Part shown: positions 27,820 through 36,658 of the stretch, piece by piece
Layout of the letters: each line of letters opens with the position of its first letter
Numbering within the stretch: position 1 is the first letter of the stretch
NCBI RefSeq assembly: GCF_964030935.1
Contig: NZ_OZ034990.1
Location: forward strand, 994,001 to 1,058,000
Source of the DNA: Rickettsiella endosymbiont of Aleochara curtula
Lineage (GTDB): Bacteria > Pseudomonadota > Gammaproteobacteria > Diplorickettsiales > Diplorickettsiaceae
Direction: 5' to 3'
DNA length: 64,000 bases
Translations under genes and position numbers: made by a program
Notes under the pieces: model-generated
Told to the model about the DNA's origin: nothing
The model's input: the letters and a program-made list of their open reading frames with translations, nothing else
Database searches by the model: none

Positions 27820-28588
27820 CACTGGGAAATTCTTTATGTTTAACGCAATGACTATAGTGTTCAACCGCTTTTAGAATCAGTTGATTACCATCAAGAAATT
27901 GATTAACAAATTTTGGTTTGAAATCCAGATTGAGTCCTAATAAATCCTGCGTGACTAAAACCTGTCCGTCGGTATCAACACCAGCCCCTATACCAATCGT
28001 TGGAGTTTTTAACGAGCCTGTTATTTTTCTTGCCAGTTGTGATGGAACACACTCAAGTACTATAGCAAAGCAACCTGCTTGTTCTAAGGCTAAAGCGTCT
28101 TGTTGAAGCCGTTCTGCCTGAGCAACCGTTTTTCCTTGGACTTTATATCCACCTAGGGCATGGACAAATTGTGGAGTTAAACCTATATGACCCATGACAG
28201 GAATACCCGATTCAACTAAATGGGCTATTAATGAGAGATTACCTGCTGCACCCTCTAATTTAATAGCTTGCGCACCTGCTTGCATTAGCTTTTGAACTGC
28301 AATAACACTTCGTCTTAATGATTGACGATAACTTAGAAAAGGAAGATCAGTAATAATAAACTTAGCAGGAGCTCCTCGACGTACCGCAGCAGTATGAAGT
28401 TCCATCATAGGCAGCGTAGCCATAACCGTATCTTTAAAGCCATGCATGGTCATGGCAAGACTATCGCCAATTAATAAAGCATCTAAAGAAGATTCATTAA
28501 AGATTCTTGCGGTACTATAATCATAGCAAGTTAAGATTACGATTTTTTCTTTAATTATTTTTTTTTCAGCAAATTCTAAAACGCTCAT
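27803..28588 (-). CDS. panB: 3-methyl-2-oxobutanoate hydroxymethyltransferase
   Basis: Makes ketopantoate from alpha-ketoisovalerate and methylenetetrahydrofolate, the first committed step to pantothenate. Its 261 residues are typical. Recognisable motifs: ILTCYDYSTARIFNE, DALLIGDSLAMTMHGF (Mg-binding Asp and Ser), DLPFLSYRQS, AIKLEGA, PVMGHIGLTPQ and IGIGAGVDTDGQVLVTQDLLGL. It is upstream of and overlapping panC. coaBC lies 310 bases further upstream on the same strand. No panD or panE is seen in the window. Confidence 0.97.
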   Translation of the reverse strand: MSVLEFAEKKIIKEKIVILTCYDYSTARIFNESSLDALLIGDSLAMTMHGFKDTVMATLPMMELHTAAVRRGAPAKFIITDLPFLSYRQSLRRSVIAVQKLMQAGAQAIKLEGAAGNLSLIAHLVESGIPVMGHIGLTPQFVHALGGYKVQGKTVAQAERLQQDALALEQAGCFAIVLECVPSQLARKITGSLKTPTIGIGAGVDTDGQVLVTQDLLGLNLDFKPKFVNQFLDGNQLILKAVEHYSHCVKHKEFPSDEHSY

Positions 28589-28898
28589 ACGCCATTTACC
28601 AGTAAAGAATGGTAATAACGAAGAACAATAGGTACCTGTCGCATGATCAAGTCCTCATGTGTTTACTCTTCGCACTTGAATTTTTGTCTGCGTTACCGCT
28701 CAATTCGCAATCCTCATGTATATTAATACATTCCGGTTGCTTCATTCTCGCGGCGCCTTGCCAAAAATCCAATTGCTGTGAGTATATTCTTGAAGCAAAA
28801 ATTTTTGTCTCCTTCACAAAGGATAGGAGCGTGCTTAGTGTAAAGAGCTAGTGTCCAATTATCAAGCGATCTGCGGTTTATCCCTGACTGTATTCGAT
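28589..28898. other. Intergenic region between coaBC and panB
   Basis: A 310-base gap. Bases 28662-28786 are a full dispersed-repeat copy. The 70 bases before panB presumably carry its promoter, and the remaining about 110 bases next to the coaBC stop show nothing I recognise. Confidence 0.7.
28662..28786 (+). repeat. Dispersed palindromic repeat, full copy
   Basis: Runs from TTTACTCTTCGCACTTGAA through CAATTCGCAATCCTCATGTA and CGCGGCGCCTTGCC to CCAATTGCTGTGAGTATA. It is close to the 9832 and 58086 copies, hence relatively young. It sits between panB and coaBC. Confidence 0.92.
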
Positions 28899-30119
28899 CT
28901 AAAGAGGCGTGTTAGCATTTTTTTTCGTGGAACTAAGCATACGATTCGAAACAATTTGCAGTAATTGCTGGGCTATTGATTGTTTAGTTGCACATGCTAG
29001 ATGTATAGGCACATCAGATGATAATACCGTCACTTCATTTTTATCACTATCAAAACCAATATCCGTTTGACTCACATCATTAACTACCATTAGATCTATA
29101 TTTTTACTTCTTCGCTTTTCTTCTGCAAATTTTAAGGTATATTCGGTTTCGGCAGCAAACCCCATCAGTAAAGGCCTAGCTTCTAAACTCATTTGACTAA
29201 CCGTAGCCAAAATATCAACAGTAGGTTTTAGCTGTAGGGTTAAAGGTGCGCCTGTTTTTTTAATTTTTTGTAATGCTGGATTTACGATTTGATAATCTGC
29301 GACAGCGGCAGTACTGATAAAAATCGTTTGCGAACTAATTTCCTTCTCAACTGCCATTAGCATTTCGGCAGCTGTCTTCACCGCTATAAATTTCAATTTT
29401 TTTGGGGGTATTAACGCTACAGGTCCGCTAATGAGTGTAACTTCAGCTCCCGCTTCTATAGCAGCTTGGGCTAAAGCAAATCCCATCTTTCCTGAACTAC
29501 GATTTGACAAATAGCGCACCGGATCGATGCATTCTTGAGTAGGACCAGCAGTAATTAAAATTCTTTGCTTTTGTAAATAGGGTTTAATAAATACCTTTGC
29601 TAAGGCATCGACTATTTCTTGGGGTTCTAGCATGCGGCCTAAACCAAACTCGCCACATGCTTGACTTCCTTCTCCAGGCCCTATAAATAAGCAATCTCTC
29701 TCCTTTAGTTTACACACATTATCTTGAGTTGCCCGATTAGACCACATTGCTTGATTCATTGCAGGCACAATAATTAATCTAACGTTAGATGCTAAACATA
29801 AGGTACTCAGTAAATCATCAGCAAGACCATGAGCTAATTTAGCAATCACGTGTGCTGTTGCAGGAGCAATCAAAATACTATCAGGCCATCGCGCAAGATC
29901 AATATGACTCATTGCAGCTTCAGCTTCGACATCTATAAGTTCCTCATATACTTTATGCTGTGAAACAGCTTGTAGCGTCAAAGGAGTTACGAATGCCTTA
30001 CCACAGGAAGTTAAAACAACCCTAAGGTCATAATTTTGTTCTTTGAGTTTTCTGATAAGTTCCGGGGTTTTATATGCAGCGATGCTACCTGTAATACCCA
30101 ATAAGATACGCTTGTTCAT
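28899..30119 (-). CDS. coaBC: Bifunctional phosphopantothenoylcysteine decarboxylase/synthetase
   Basis: Carries out two consecutive steps from 4'-phosphopantothenate to 4'-phosphopantetheine in CoA synthesis. The N-terminal CoaC flavoprotein half (about 1-185) shows LGITGSIAAYKTPELIRKL and the FMN motif PAMNQAMW. The C-terminal CoaB half shows ITAGPTQECIDPVRYLSNRS, SGKMGFALAQAA and the LQKIKKTG lysine motif. Its 406 residues are full length. It is near panB and panC on the same strand, so CoA precursor synthesis is clustered in this segment. Confidence 0.97.
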   Translation of the reverse strand: MNKRILLGITGSIAAYKTPELIRKLKEQNYDLRVVLTSCGKAFVTPLTLQAVSQHKVYEELIDVEAEAAMSHIDLARWPDSILIAPATAHVIAKLAHGLADDLLSTLCLASNVRLIIVPAMNQAMWSNRATQDNVCKLKERDCLFIGPGEGSQACGEFGLGRMLEPQEIVDALAKVFIKPYLQKQRILITAGPTQECIDPVRYLSNRSSGKMGFALAQAAIEAGAEVTLISGPVALIPPKKLKFIAVKTAAEMLMAVEKEISSQTIFISTAAVADYQIVNPALQKIKKTGAPLTLQLKPTVDILATVSQMSLEARPLLMGFAAETEYTLKFAEEKRRSKNIDLMVVNDVSQTDIGFDSDKNEVTVLSSDVPIHLACATKQSIAQQLLQIVSNRMLSSTKKNANTPL

Positions 30120-30318
30120 TAGACCAGTTATATAACCTGCGTGATAGACTTAATTTCATTTTTAAAGTGCTAGTCTACGGTTGTCATTTACTCATGTAAA
30201 TTCCGTTCCTCGGCTATTGTTTGCCAACTCAAACCCATCACTGGGTTAAGCATGAGGCTTAGGATAACAAAAAGAGATATTAAAGTAATACCCCCTCTTA
30301 TAAGATTTTAATTTTTAT

Positions 30319-31830
30319 TTAAAAGTATAGGCCTACTTGTAAAGTAATCGTATTCCCGCTTTTCCCTGTCCCATTAATAGGATTAAGTCCTAGCCCTGAT
30401 TGCCCTAGAGCGACATCTGTTGCGCTATAGTCAATATCGTGACGAAACTCTAAACTTTCAATGGTATCTTTCCAAATAGACGTACTAACGGTTGCTATAT
30501 AACGCTTTTTAGGAATAAGTAAACCTAAAGCATCTTTTGATTGATCATATCCAATAATAACTGCGCTAGGCTTTTCCAAAACACTAAATTTATACGCAGC
30601 TTCTGCATGAAAAGCTGAAGGCTTAGCACCTTGATTATCAAATGATAATACTGAAGAGGAGAATGAACGACTAGCCGTCACATATTCACCGGTAATACTA
30701 AAAGCTTCAATACTCAAAGTTCCGCGTGCATCTAAGCCAGGCACAGGATTAAGAACTTCAGTGTTATTGTTAGTCGCAAAACCTTCGAAATTATTAGGCC
30801 CATTATTACCATTATGTTGCAGGCCTAGCGAATCTGCTATGCTGCGAATATAACTTCCTGCTACATCAATATTCCATTTTGGCTTAGTAAAAATATACTC
30901 AGCATTAGCACCATAATTCCGCAGACCATTATTATCTATGCTAGTTCGGCTTGGTCCTCTAAAAACAAAAGCTGATAAATTTAAATCATTTTCATTATTA
31001 AATTGTTTTGAATAACCTAACTCCAAGGCCCTAGCTTTGGTTCTGCCTAAGGTTTTAGTGAATGGATCGCTGATCATTGAAGATGAATATTGACCAAAGG
31101 GCACATAAAATTGACCCATAGTCATATACAAAGGAAACTTTGCTAAATTTCCAATAGTTAAGAACCCTCGCTCTAAAAGAACACGAGAATTGTCAATTCG
31201 TCTAGGCGACATATCCGTCGGGGGTGTATTGTCATAAACAAACGCGATGAGTCCTGTGACCCACTGATTGACTAAAATTTCAGTATCTAATTCAATACCC
31301 GTCAAATCAATATCGGTAGCAGAGTTATTTTGGAAATTGCCAAAATGACTGGTATGAAAAATTTGAGATTCTATTTTTCCACTTAAATTAATAACAGGTG
31401 TATCTGAAAGTTGATGGCCATTTTCTTGCAAATAGTTAAAAATTTGTTTTCTTTGTTGTAATAAGTAAAGGTCTTCATTCACATAAGGCTGATTAACCAC
31501 TAAATCAGAAGCATTATATTCCGAGTTGATACCGATAAAAGGCGAGCTAATAACGGGTGTCCCTATGATAAAAAAAGGATGTAAAGAGGTAACTAAACTT
31601 TGATGAGCAGTAATCTCATTAGAAGAAATATTAGGTGAATTTGATTGTTTACGTAAAGTAGCTACCTGATTTTGCACACGTTGCAATTCGGACTCCAATA
31701 CTTGAGTCCTTTGTGCTAGTCTTCTAATTTCTTTATCATTTGTCTCATCAGCAAAAGCCAGATTCCCCTGTAAACCCAACCAGCACACAATAGTCATGAG
31801 CGCCGTTAATTTATATTTATTACTTAGCAT
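30319..31830 (-). CDS. Outer-membrane beta-barrel protein, LbtU/DUF3573-like
   Basis: A secreted protein of 503 residues from ATG 31830 (MLSNKYKLTALMT), with an AAGGTG about 7 bases upstream; the frame opens earlier at 31878. A signal peptide (about 1-27, cut after AFA) is followed by a short coiled-coil (RRLAQRTQVLESELQRVQNQ) and then an amphipathic-strand region ending in a terminal phenylalanine (VGLYF), the beta-barrel signature. YMTMGQFYVPFG and the overall layout match the two paralogues downstream and resemble the legiobactin-receptor LbtU/DUF3573 proteins of Legionellales. The N-terminal coiled coil is found only in this copy here. The siderophore or porin role is inferred. Confidence 0.8.
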   Translation of the reverse strand: MLSNKYKLTALMTIVCWLGLQGNLAFADETNDKEIRRLAQRTQVLESELQRVQNQVATLRKQSNSPNISSNEITAHQSLVTSLHPFFIIGTPVISSPFIGINSEYNASDLVVNQPYVNEDLYLLQQRKQIFNYLQENGHQLSDTPVINLSGKIESQIFHTSHFGNFQNNSATDIDLTGIELDTEILVNQWVTGLIAFVYDNTPPTDMSPRRIDNSRVLLERGFLTIGNLAKFPLYMTMGQFYVPFGQYSSSMISDPFTKTLGRTKARALELGYSKQFNNENDLNLSAFVFRGPSRTSIDNNGLRNYGANAEYIFTKPKWNIDVAGSYIRSIADSLGLQHNGNNGPNNFEGFATNNNTEVLNPVPGLDARGTLSIEAFSITGEYVTASRSFSSSVLSFDNQGAKPSAFHAEAAYKFSVLEKPSAVIIGYDQSKDALGLLIPKKRYIATVSTSIWKDTIESLEFRHDIDYSATDVALGQSGLGLNPINGTGKSGNTITLQVGLYF

Positions 31831-31974
31831 GAGGAGCACCTTATTATTGAAATAAGTGATAGCACCCCTATTTATCAAAAAAAACTGATGAATGCAAGCA
31901 TATTTTTCTTTAGTGTTTATTTAAGTCATCACTTTTATTTAAAAATCAGTAGGTTTCCCCCCAAGATTTAGCCG

Positions 31975-32703
31975 CTAATTCAGATTTTTCTTCTGTCGCC
32001 AGCGCCTGGCCAAAATATTTAACCATTCAACAAATACCGAGAAAGCGATAGCAAAATATAGATAAGCTCTAGGTATATGCAATCCAAAGCCATCAGCTAC
32101 CAATACTAAGCCGATTAATAATAAAAAACTTAAACCGAGGATCTTTAAGTTGGGATAAATATTAATAAAATGACTCAAGGGTCCACTAGCCCATATCATT
32201 AATGCAATCGCGATGATAATAGCTAAGGCCATAATTATAAATTCCTGAGCCATTCCTACTGCAGTGATCACGCTATCCAATGAAAAAATAATATCTAAAA
32301 ACATAATCTGAATGATAACCATCGAAAATCGTGAATATCGGTGTAAATTACTTTTATTTTCTTTCTCAATAGTTACATTAAAATGAAGTTCGCTCGTACC
32401 TTTTGCAAGTAAAAATAACCCTCCTAGGATTAAGACCAAATCCCTACCAGAAAATACATGGCCCACCAAATTAAAAAGGGGTTGTGTAAACTTAGTCATC
32501 CAAGCAAGCGTTGCCAGCAAAAGTAAACGCGTTAGACAGGCGAGTAATAAGCCAAATTGACGGGCTGAGCGTTGTTGAGCCTTAGCAAGTCTATTGGTCA
32601 CGATAGAAATAAAAACCAGGTTATCTATTCCTAGAATAATCTCTAATGCCGTTAAGGTAAGCAAACTAATCCAAGCTTCCGGTGAAAAAAATAATTCAAA
32701 CAT
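31975..32703 (-). CDS. TerC-family integral membrane protein
   Basis: A 242-residue inner-membrane protein with about seven hydrophobic segments. The TerC hallmarks are present: LEIILGIDNLVFISIVTNRL near the N-terminus and LDIIFSLDSVITAVGMA in the middle, each carrying the buried acidic residues (GxDN, SxDS) thought to bind or move a metal ion. Members (Alx, YkoY, MeeF) export manganese or supply metal to exported enzymes. The gene is flanked by outer-membrane protein genes on the same strand but separated from them by gaps of over 90 bases. Confidence 0.93.
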   Translation of the reverse strand: MFELFFSPEAWISLLTLTALEIILGIDNLVFISIVTNRLAKAQQRSARQFGLLLACLTRLLLLATLAWMTKFTQPLFNLVGHVFSGRDLVLILGGLFLLAKGTSELHFNVTIEKENKSNLHRYSRFSMVIIQIMFLDIIFSLDSVITAVGMAQEFIIMALAIIIAIALMIWASGPLSHFINIYPNLKILGLSFLLLIGLVLVADGFGLHIPRAYLYFAIAFSVFVEWLNILARRWRQKKNLN

Positions 32704-32876
32704 AGTAAACCCTGACCTTTTATAAATTTATAATTTTTTTGAAGAAAATAAAATTACGAAACAACCCTGCTGATATTTAAGCTTACTAGGGCAATCTATA
32801 CATAAATATTTTAAATATTAGCAGTTTTTCGTGCCTCCGGATAAACTACTAGATAATTAAAATATTTTCTCTAAAC

Positions 32877-32900
32877 AAAAAAGCCCGCTTGCGCGGGCTC
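32877..32900 (-). terminator. Rho-independent terminator of outer-membrane protein gene 1
   Basis: On the minus strand, GAGCCCGC-GCAA-GCGGGC is followed by TTTTTTG, a compact GC stem with a U-run, 36 bases past the stop codon of the 32936-34369 gene. The paralogue has a matching terminator at 34568-34592. Confidence 0.92.
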
Positions 32901-32935
32901 AATGCTTTATTTAAATTCATTTCGTAATAGTAAAT

Positions 32936-34369
32936 TTAAGCAAACTTAATGCTGGCACGTAATTGACCCACTGTTGATTTATTGCCGGTTGCACCAAAAT
33001 GTATTGTTCTAGCTGGTACGGGTGGCGTGATGTTAGGAGGAGAAGGAGGAGTAACAATAGCCCCTTCACCAATGTTGTAATCTCTGTCTTGGAATATTGC
33101 TATGCCTACATCAAACCATTTGGCTAAATTAACCATATAGTCTGCATAGATACGACGCTGCGGTAAAAAGGTAGCTAAGTGCGTAGTTTTTTGATAACCA
33201 ATCGCCACACGTGATTGATGCGCCGCCACTGGGAACGTCAATCCAGCTTCTAAGCCCCATACCACGGGTTTACCCAATTGAGATTGAGCAGTCGGAATAG
33301 TTACTGGAAAACCCGGTGAAGTACTGCCACTTAAAAAGAATGGATTCGCTAAACTGCGGGTTGTTGAAATGTAGTGCCCATTTGCATCAAAGGGTCCAAA
33401 GGCAATATCCGCATTCACGTTCCAAGCCGGGACTTTGGTATTCGGCAAACCCGGAACGGTTGTGCCTTCAACCAGTTGATTAAGGTAATAGGAAGACAAG
33501 AAATTGGAATCCGCTATGTTTGCAATATAACCTGCGTTAACGTTTAACTTGCTGTTAAACATCTTAAATCCATACCCTAAATCTGCACCACCGTTTTGGA
33601 TACGGCGCGTAGAACCACCATCTGAGATTTTAGGATTACCTGCAAAGGTATATAAGGAACCATAAAAACCGCTAGGGATAATAAATCCTAATTGTGCAGC
33701 AGTTGACGTAATCTCAGTGAATAATTGTGTTGGATTCTCTTGAGTTACAAATCCATACGGATCATAGGCACCAAATGGGATGTATTCTTTACCCACCCTG
33801 AAATAGATAGGTGAAGCTTGGAAATTACCGATAGTCGCATAAGCCGTATCGATTGCGGTTCGATTCAATGGATGATACACAAAGAATGAATTAGCGATGT
33901 TATACGGACCTGTCGAGCCAGGAACGCCTGACAAAGAGCTATACACGACAGACATATTCGCCGTCACCCAATTATTAACCCGCGCATCTACAAATAAATT
34001 TGCATTATTCAGCAATAAATCACTGGCGCGACCGGATGTTGGAATTGTTAAAACGTTTGGAGGTACCGAAGTGGGATCCACCGCAATGGTTGGATTAAAT
34101 GCTGGATTAAACTCCCAGAAAACCGGCGGCTTATTAGCTAAATAAGCGTCTGTGTTTATCCAACCGCTGATATTGATGCGACAAGTCCAACCACAAGGTT
34201 GATCAAATCCACCGGGCTGATTTCGGTCAAGGATCATATCGAGTTTATTGACTTGATAGCGCATCACATCCCTTTGAAAGGATGGATCTATCATGTACGG
34301 CTGCATCGCCAGTACGGGCCCACTTAACCCCAGTGTTACGAGTGAAGCAACAATCGTTTTGAGTTTCAT
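32936..34369 (-). CDS. Outer-membrane barrel protein, LbtU-like, paralogue 1
   Basis: A 477-residue secreted protein from ATG 34369 (MKLKTIVASLVTLGLSG), with AAGGAG 10 bases upstream; the frame opens at 34405. The signal peptide is cut after VLA. An N-terminal conserved motif with paired cysteines (PCGWTCRINISGWINTDAYL) may form a disulfide. The rest is strand-rich, with the family motif RVGKEYIPFGAYDPYGF and a terminal phenylalanine-alanine (SIKFA). It is nearly identical to its tandem paralogue across the middle (residues about 45-265) but differs toward the C-terminus, including loops such as GEGAIVTPPSPPNITPP. It is probably a porin or siderophore channel. A clear terminator follows. Confidence 0.87.
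   Translation of the reverse strand: MKLKTIVASLVTLGLSGPVLAMQPYMIDPSFQRDVMRYQVNKLDMILDRNQPGGFDQPCGWTCRINISGWINTDAYLANKPPVFWEFNPAFNPTIAVDPTSVPPNVLTIPTSGRASDLLLNNANLFVDARVNNWVTANMSVVYSSLSGVPGSTGPYNIANSFFVYHPLNRTAIDTAYATIGNFQASPIYFRVGKEYIPFGAYDPYGFVTQENPTQLFTEITSTAAQLGFIIPSGFYGSLYTFAGNPKISDGGSTRRIQNGGADLGYGFKMFNSKLNVNAGYIANIADSNFLSSYYLNQLVEGTTVPGLPNTKVPAWNVNADIAFGPFDANGHYISTTRSLANPFFLSGSTSPGFPVTIPTAQSQLGKPVVWGLEAGLTFPVAAHQSRVAIGYQKTTHLATFLPQRRIYADYMVNLAKWFDVGIAIFQDRDYNIGEGAIVTPPSPPNITPPVPARTIHFGATGNKSTVGQLRASIKFA
33577..34235 (-). repeat. Identical core shared with paralogue 2 (copy in gene 1)
   Basis: A block of about 660 bases, running from the AAATCTGCACCACCG region to the GGTCAAGGATC region, looks identical to 35259-35917 when read line by line, whereas both flanks carry many differences. 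This is a gene-conversion tract or a recent recombination between the tandem genes. I compared by eye only. Confidence 0.75.
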
Positions 34370-34567
34370 CCTAAACCATCTCCTTGTAGAATTAAATAAC
34401 TCCATCTATCGCTCTTGCCAAATCTAAGTAAAACAACCATTTAAACACATTAAAAAGATTACTAGATTTGTTTTCGATCATTATAAATAAAATAAGATCA
34501 ATCGAGTTCATCTTAGCAGTACTTTATAACTATCTCAATAAGATAAATTTATTTTTATTAGTTTCAT

Positions 34568-34592
34568 AAAAAAAGCCCGCTAACGCGGGCTT
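34568..34592 (-). terminator. Rho-independent terminator of outer-membrane protein gene 2
   Basis: On the minus strand, AAGCCCGC-GTTA-GCGGGC is followed by a T-run (TTTTTTT), 35 bases past the stop of the 34627-36051 gene. It means the two tandem paralogues are separate transcription units. Confidence 0.92.
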
Positions 34593-34626
34593 AATGCTTT
34601 AACTAAAATTATGAGGTAACAATAAT

Positions 34627-36051
34627 TTATGCAAATTTAATGCTGGCACGTAATTGTCCGGTTGTTGATTTATTTCCGGTTGCGCCTGGATGTACGATAG
34701 TACCAGGATTGGGTAAAGTTCCTCCTGTAGTAGTATCAACGATAGCACCTTCACCAATGTTGTAGTCTCTGTCTTGGAATATTGCTATGCCTACATCAAA
34801 CCATTTGGCTAAATTAACCATATAGTCTGCATAGATGCGGCGTTGTGGCAAGAAAGTCGCTAAATGTGTGGTTTTTTGATAACCAATCGCCACACGTGAT
34901 TGATGTGCCATCACTGGAAACGTCAATCCAGCTTCTAAGCCCCAAACGTTAGGCTTACCTAATTGAGCCGGTGGATTAGATAAAACATTAAGGCCTGGCG
35001 CAGAATTACCACTTAAAAAGAAAGGATTGGCTAAACTACGTGTAGTTGAAATGTAGTGACCATTTGCATCAAAGGGTCCGAAGGTCACATCTGCGTTCAC
35101 ATTCCAAGCCGGTACCTTTTCATTCGGTAAACCCGGAACAGTTGTACCTTCAACCAGCCCATTAAGATAATAAGAAGATAAAAAGTTTGAGTCTGCTATA
35201 TTCGCAATATAACCTGCGTTTAAATTCCACTTACTATTAAACATTCTCCAACCCCAGCCTAAATCTGCACCACCGTTTTGGATACGGCGCGTAGAACCAC
35301 CATCTGAGATTTTAGGATTACCTGCAAAGGTATATAAGGAACCATAAAAACCGCTAGGGATAATAAATCCTAATTGTGCAGCAGTTGACGTAATCTCAGT
35401 GAATAATTGTGTTGGATTCTCTTGAGTTACAAATCCATACGGATCATAGGCACCAAATGGGATGTATTCTTTACCCACCCTGAAATAGATAGGTGAAGCT
35501 TGGAAATTACCGATAGTCGCATAAGCCGTATCGATTGCGGTTCGATTCAATGGATGATACACAAAGAATGAATTAGCGATGTTATACGGACCTGTCGAGC
35601 CAGGAACGCCTGACAAAGAGCTATACACGACAGACATATTCGCCGTCACCCAATTATTAACCCGCGCATCTACAAATAAATTTGCATTATTCAGCAATAA
35701 ATCACTGGCGCGACCGGATGTTGGAATTGTTAAAACGTTTGGAGGTACCGAAGTGGGATCCACCGCAATGGTTGGATTAAATGCTGGATTAAACTCCCAG
35801 AAAACCGGCGGCTTATTAGCTAAATAAGCGTCTGTGTTTATCCAACCGCTGATATTGATGCGACAAGTCCAACCACAAGGTTGATCAAATCCACCGGGCT
35901 GATTTCGGTCAAGGATCGAATCAAGTTTATTGACTTGATAACGCATTACATCCATTTGATAGGATGTATCCATCATATAAGGCTGCATCGCCAATACAGG
36001 CCCGCTAAGCCCCAATGTTACGAGTGAAGCAACAATCGCTTTGAGTTTCAT
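34627..36051 (-). CDS. Outer-membrane barrel protein, LbtU-like, paralogue 2
   Basis: A 474-residue secreted protein. I place the start at ATG 36051 (MKLKAIVASLVTLGLSG), by alignment with paralogue 1 and the 10-base spacing to AAGGAG; ATG 36057, two codons earlier, is too close to that site. The signal peptide ends VLA. The barrel ends in SIKFA. The central region appears identical in DNA to paralogue 1, while the flanks differ (for example GWGWRMFNSKWNLNAGY versus GYGFKMFNSKLNVNAGY, and the loop TTTGGTLPNPGTIVHPG). It has its own terminator and a long leader region containing a large palindrome. Confidence 0.87.
   Translation of the reverse strand: MKLKAIVASLVTLGLSGPVLAMQPYMMDTSYQMDVMRYQVNKLDSILDRNQPGGFDQPCGWTCRINISGWINTDAYLANKPPVFWEFNPAFNPTIAVDPTSVPPNVLTIPTSGRASDLLLNNANLFVDARVNNWVTANMSVVYSSLSGVPGSTGPYNIANSFFVYHPLNRTAIDTAYATIGNFQASPIYFRVGKEYIPFGAYDPYGFVTQENPTQLFTEITSTAAQLGFIIPSGFYGSLYTFAGNPKISDGGSTRRIQNGGADLGWGWRMFNSKWNLNAGYIANIADSNFLSSYYLNGLVEGTTVPGLPNEKVPAWNVNADVTFGPFDANGHYISTTRSLANPFFLSGNSAPGLNVLSNPPAQLGKPNVWGLEAGLTFPVMAHQSRVAIGYQKTTHLATFLPQRRIYADYMVNLAKWFDVGIAIFQDRDYNIGEGAIVDTTTGGTLPNPGTIVHPGATGNKSTTGQLRASIKFA
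35259..35917 (-). repeat. Identical core shared with paralogue 1 (copy in gene 2)
   Basis: The second member of the directly repeated block at 33577-34235, offset by about 1682 bases in the same orientation. Because it is a direct repeat inside coding sequence, recombination could delete one gene and leave a fused one. Confidence 0.75.
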
Positions 36052-36057
36052 ACTCAT

Positions 36058-36658
36058 CCATCTCCTTAATAGGTTGTTAACTCAACATTAGATTGTTTGA
36101 AAACTAAATTTTTTGCTCTCTCACCGACAAACTAGTTTGTCGTCTCAAACAAAAAATTAGTTTTACAAAAATCTAGTACTTCTTTAATTTCATGCCCGCA
36201 ACACACCGATAAAAGTTGGAATATGCTACGTTCATAAAAAAAATTCAAAAAACAATTTATTTATATTTATCCCTTGTTATTTCCTACCAAGGCTGTTTAA
36301 TTTCCATTCCTGCTTTATACAAGCGATATCGGCGAAAATTAAACAACCCTGGTCTTGGCACCGCTGTAAATTAACAATTTACAGTTTCGCAAACTCTAAA
36401 CGGAGACTTGCTTAGCGGTTTACCAGAACCGTTTTTACAGACATTATATTTGTTTTTTTAAATTTCAGCGATTTGGAAGGTACAAGACTTTGTTATTAGT
36501 GCTGAAAATAGCTTCTTTTGAAAGATTCGATAGCTATTGCATTTTATACCTAACCCCATGACTGATGTCAATGGTTTCATTATAAAATACGCCTTACTAC
36601 CTTAACCTATAAAGAAAACGTACCAATTAAAGGAAAATAGATGCTAAATCAATTTAAA
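36058..36658. other. Long intergenic region with several inverted repeats
   Basis: A 601-base gap between paralogue 2 and grxD, with no gene I can support. It holds the large palindrome at 36090-36174 and a hairpin-rich section at 36283-36440. The latter includes CTGTAAATT/AATTTACAG (36363-36383), and arms related to TGTTTAATTT and AAATTAAACA at about 36294 and 36337. A structured RNA or decayed mobile repeat is possible. Confidence 0.6.
36090..36174. promoter_or_regulatory. Large nested palindrome upstream of outer-membrane protein gene 2
   Basis: The centre is a perfect 18-base palindrome, CGACAAACTAGTTTGTCG (36125-36142). Around it, AAAACTAAATTTTTTG (36100-36115) pairs with CAAAAAATTAGTTTT (36150-36164), and the outer AGATTGTTTG pairs roughly with ACAAAAATCT. 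The whole about 85 bases can fold on itself. It lies 40-120 bases ahead of the start codon and is absent from paralogue 1. It is either an operator/leader hairpin or a palindromic insertion. Confidence 0.65.

Noticed and set aside
30232..30247. Terminator at AACCCA/TGGGTT between coaBC and the barrel-protein gene
   Set aside because: The stem is six pairs and no T-run follows on either strand.
33897..34145. An 82-codon frame on the plus strand, opposite the first outer-membrane protein gene, repeated identically opposite the second
   Set aside because: It is antisense to conserved barrel sequence and identical only because the underlying DNA is duplicated. No independent coding signal.
36283..36440. 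4.5S, 6S or tmRNA gene
   Set aside because: Short stretches such as TTTACCAG and CCAAGG recall these RNAs, but the diagnostic conserved loops and closing stems could not be found.
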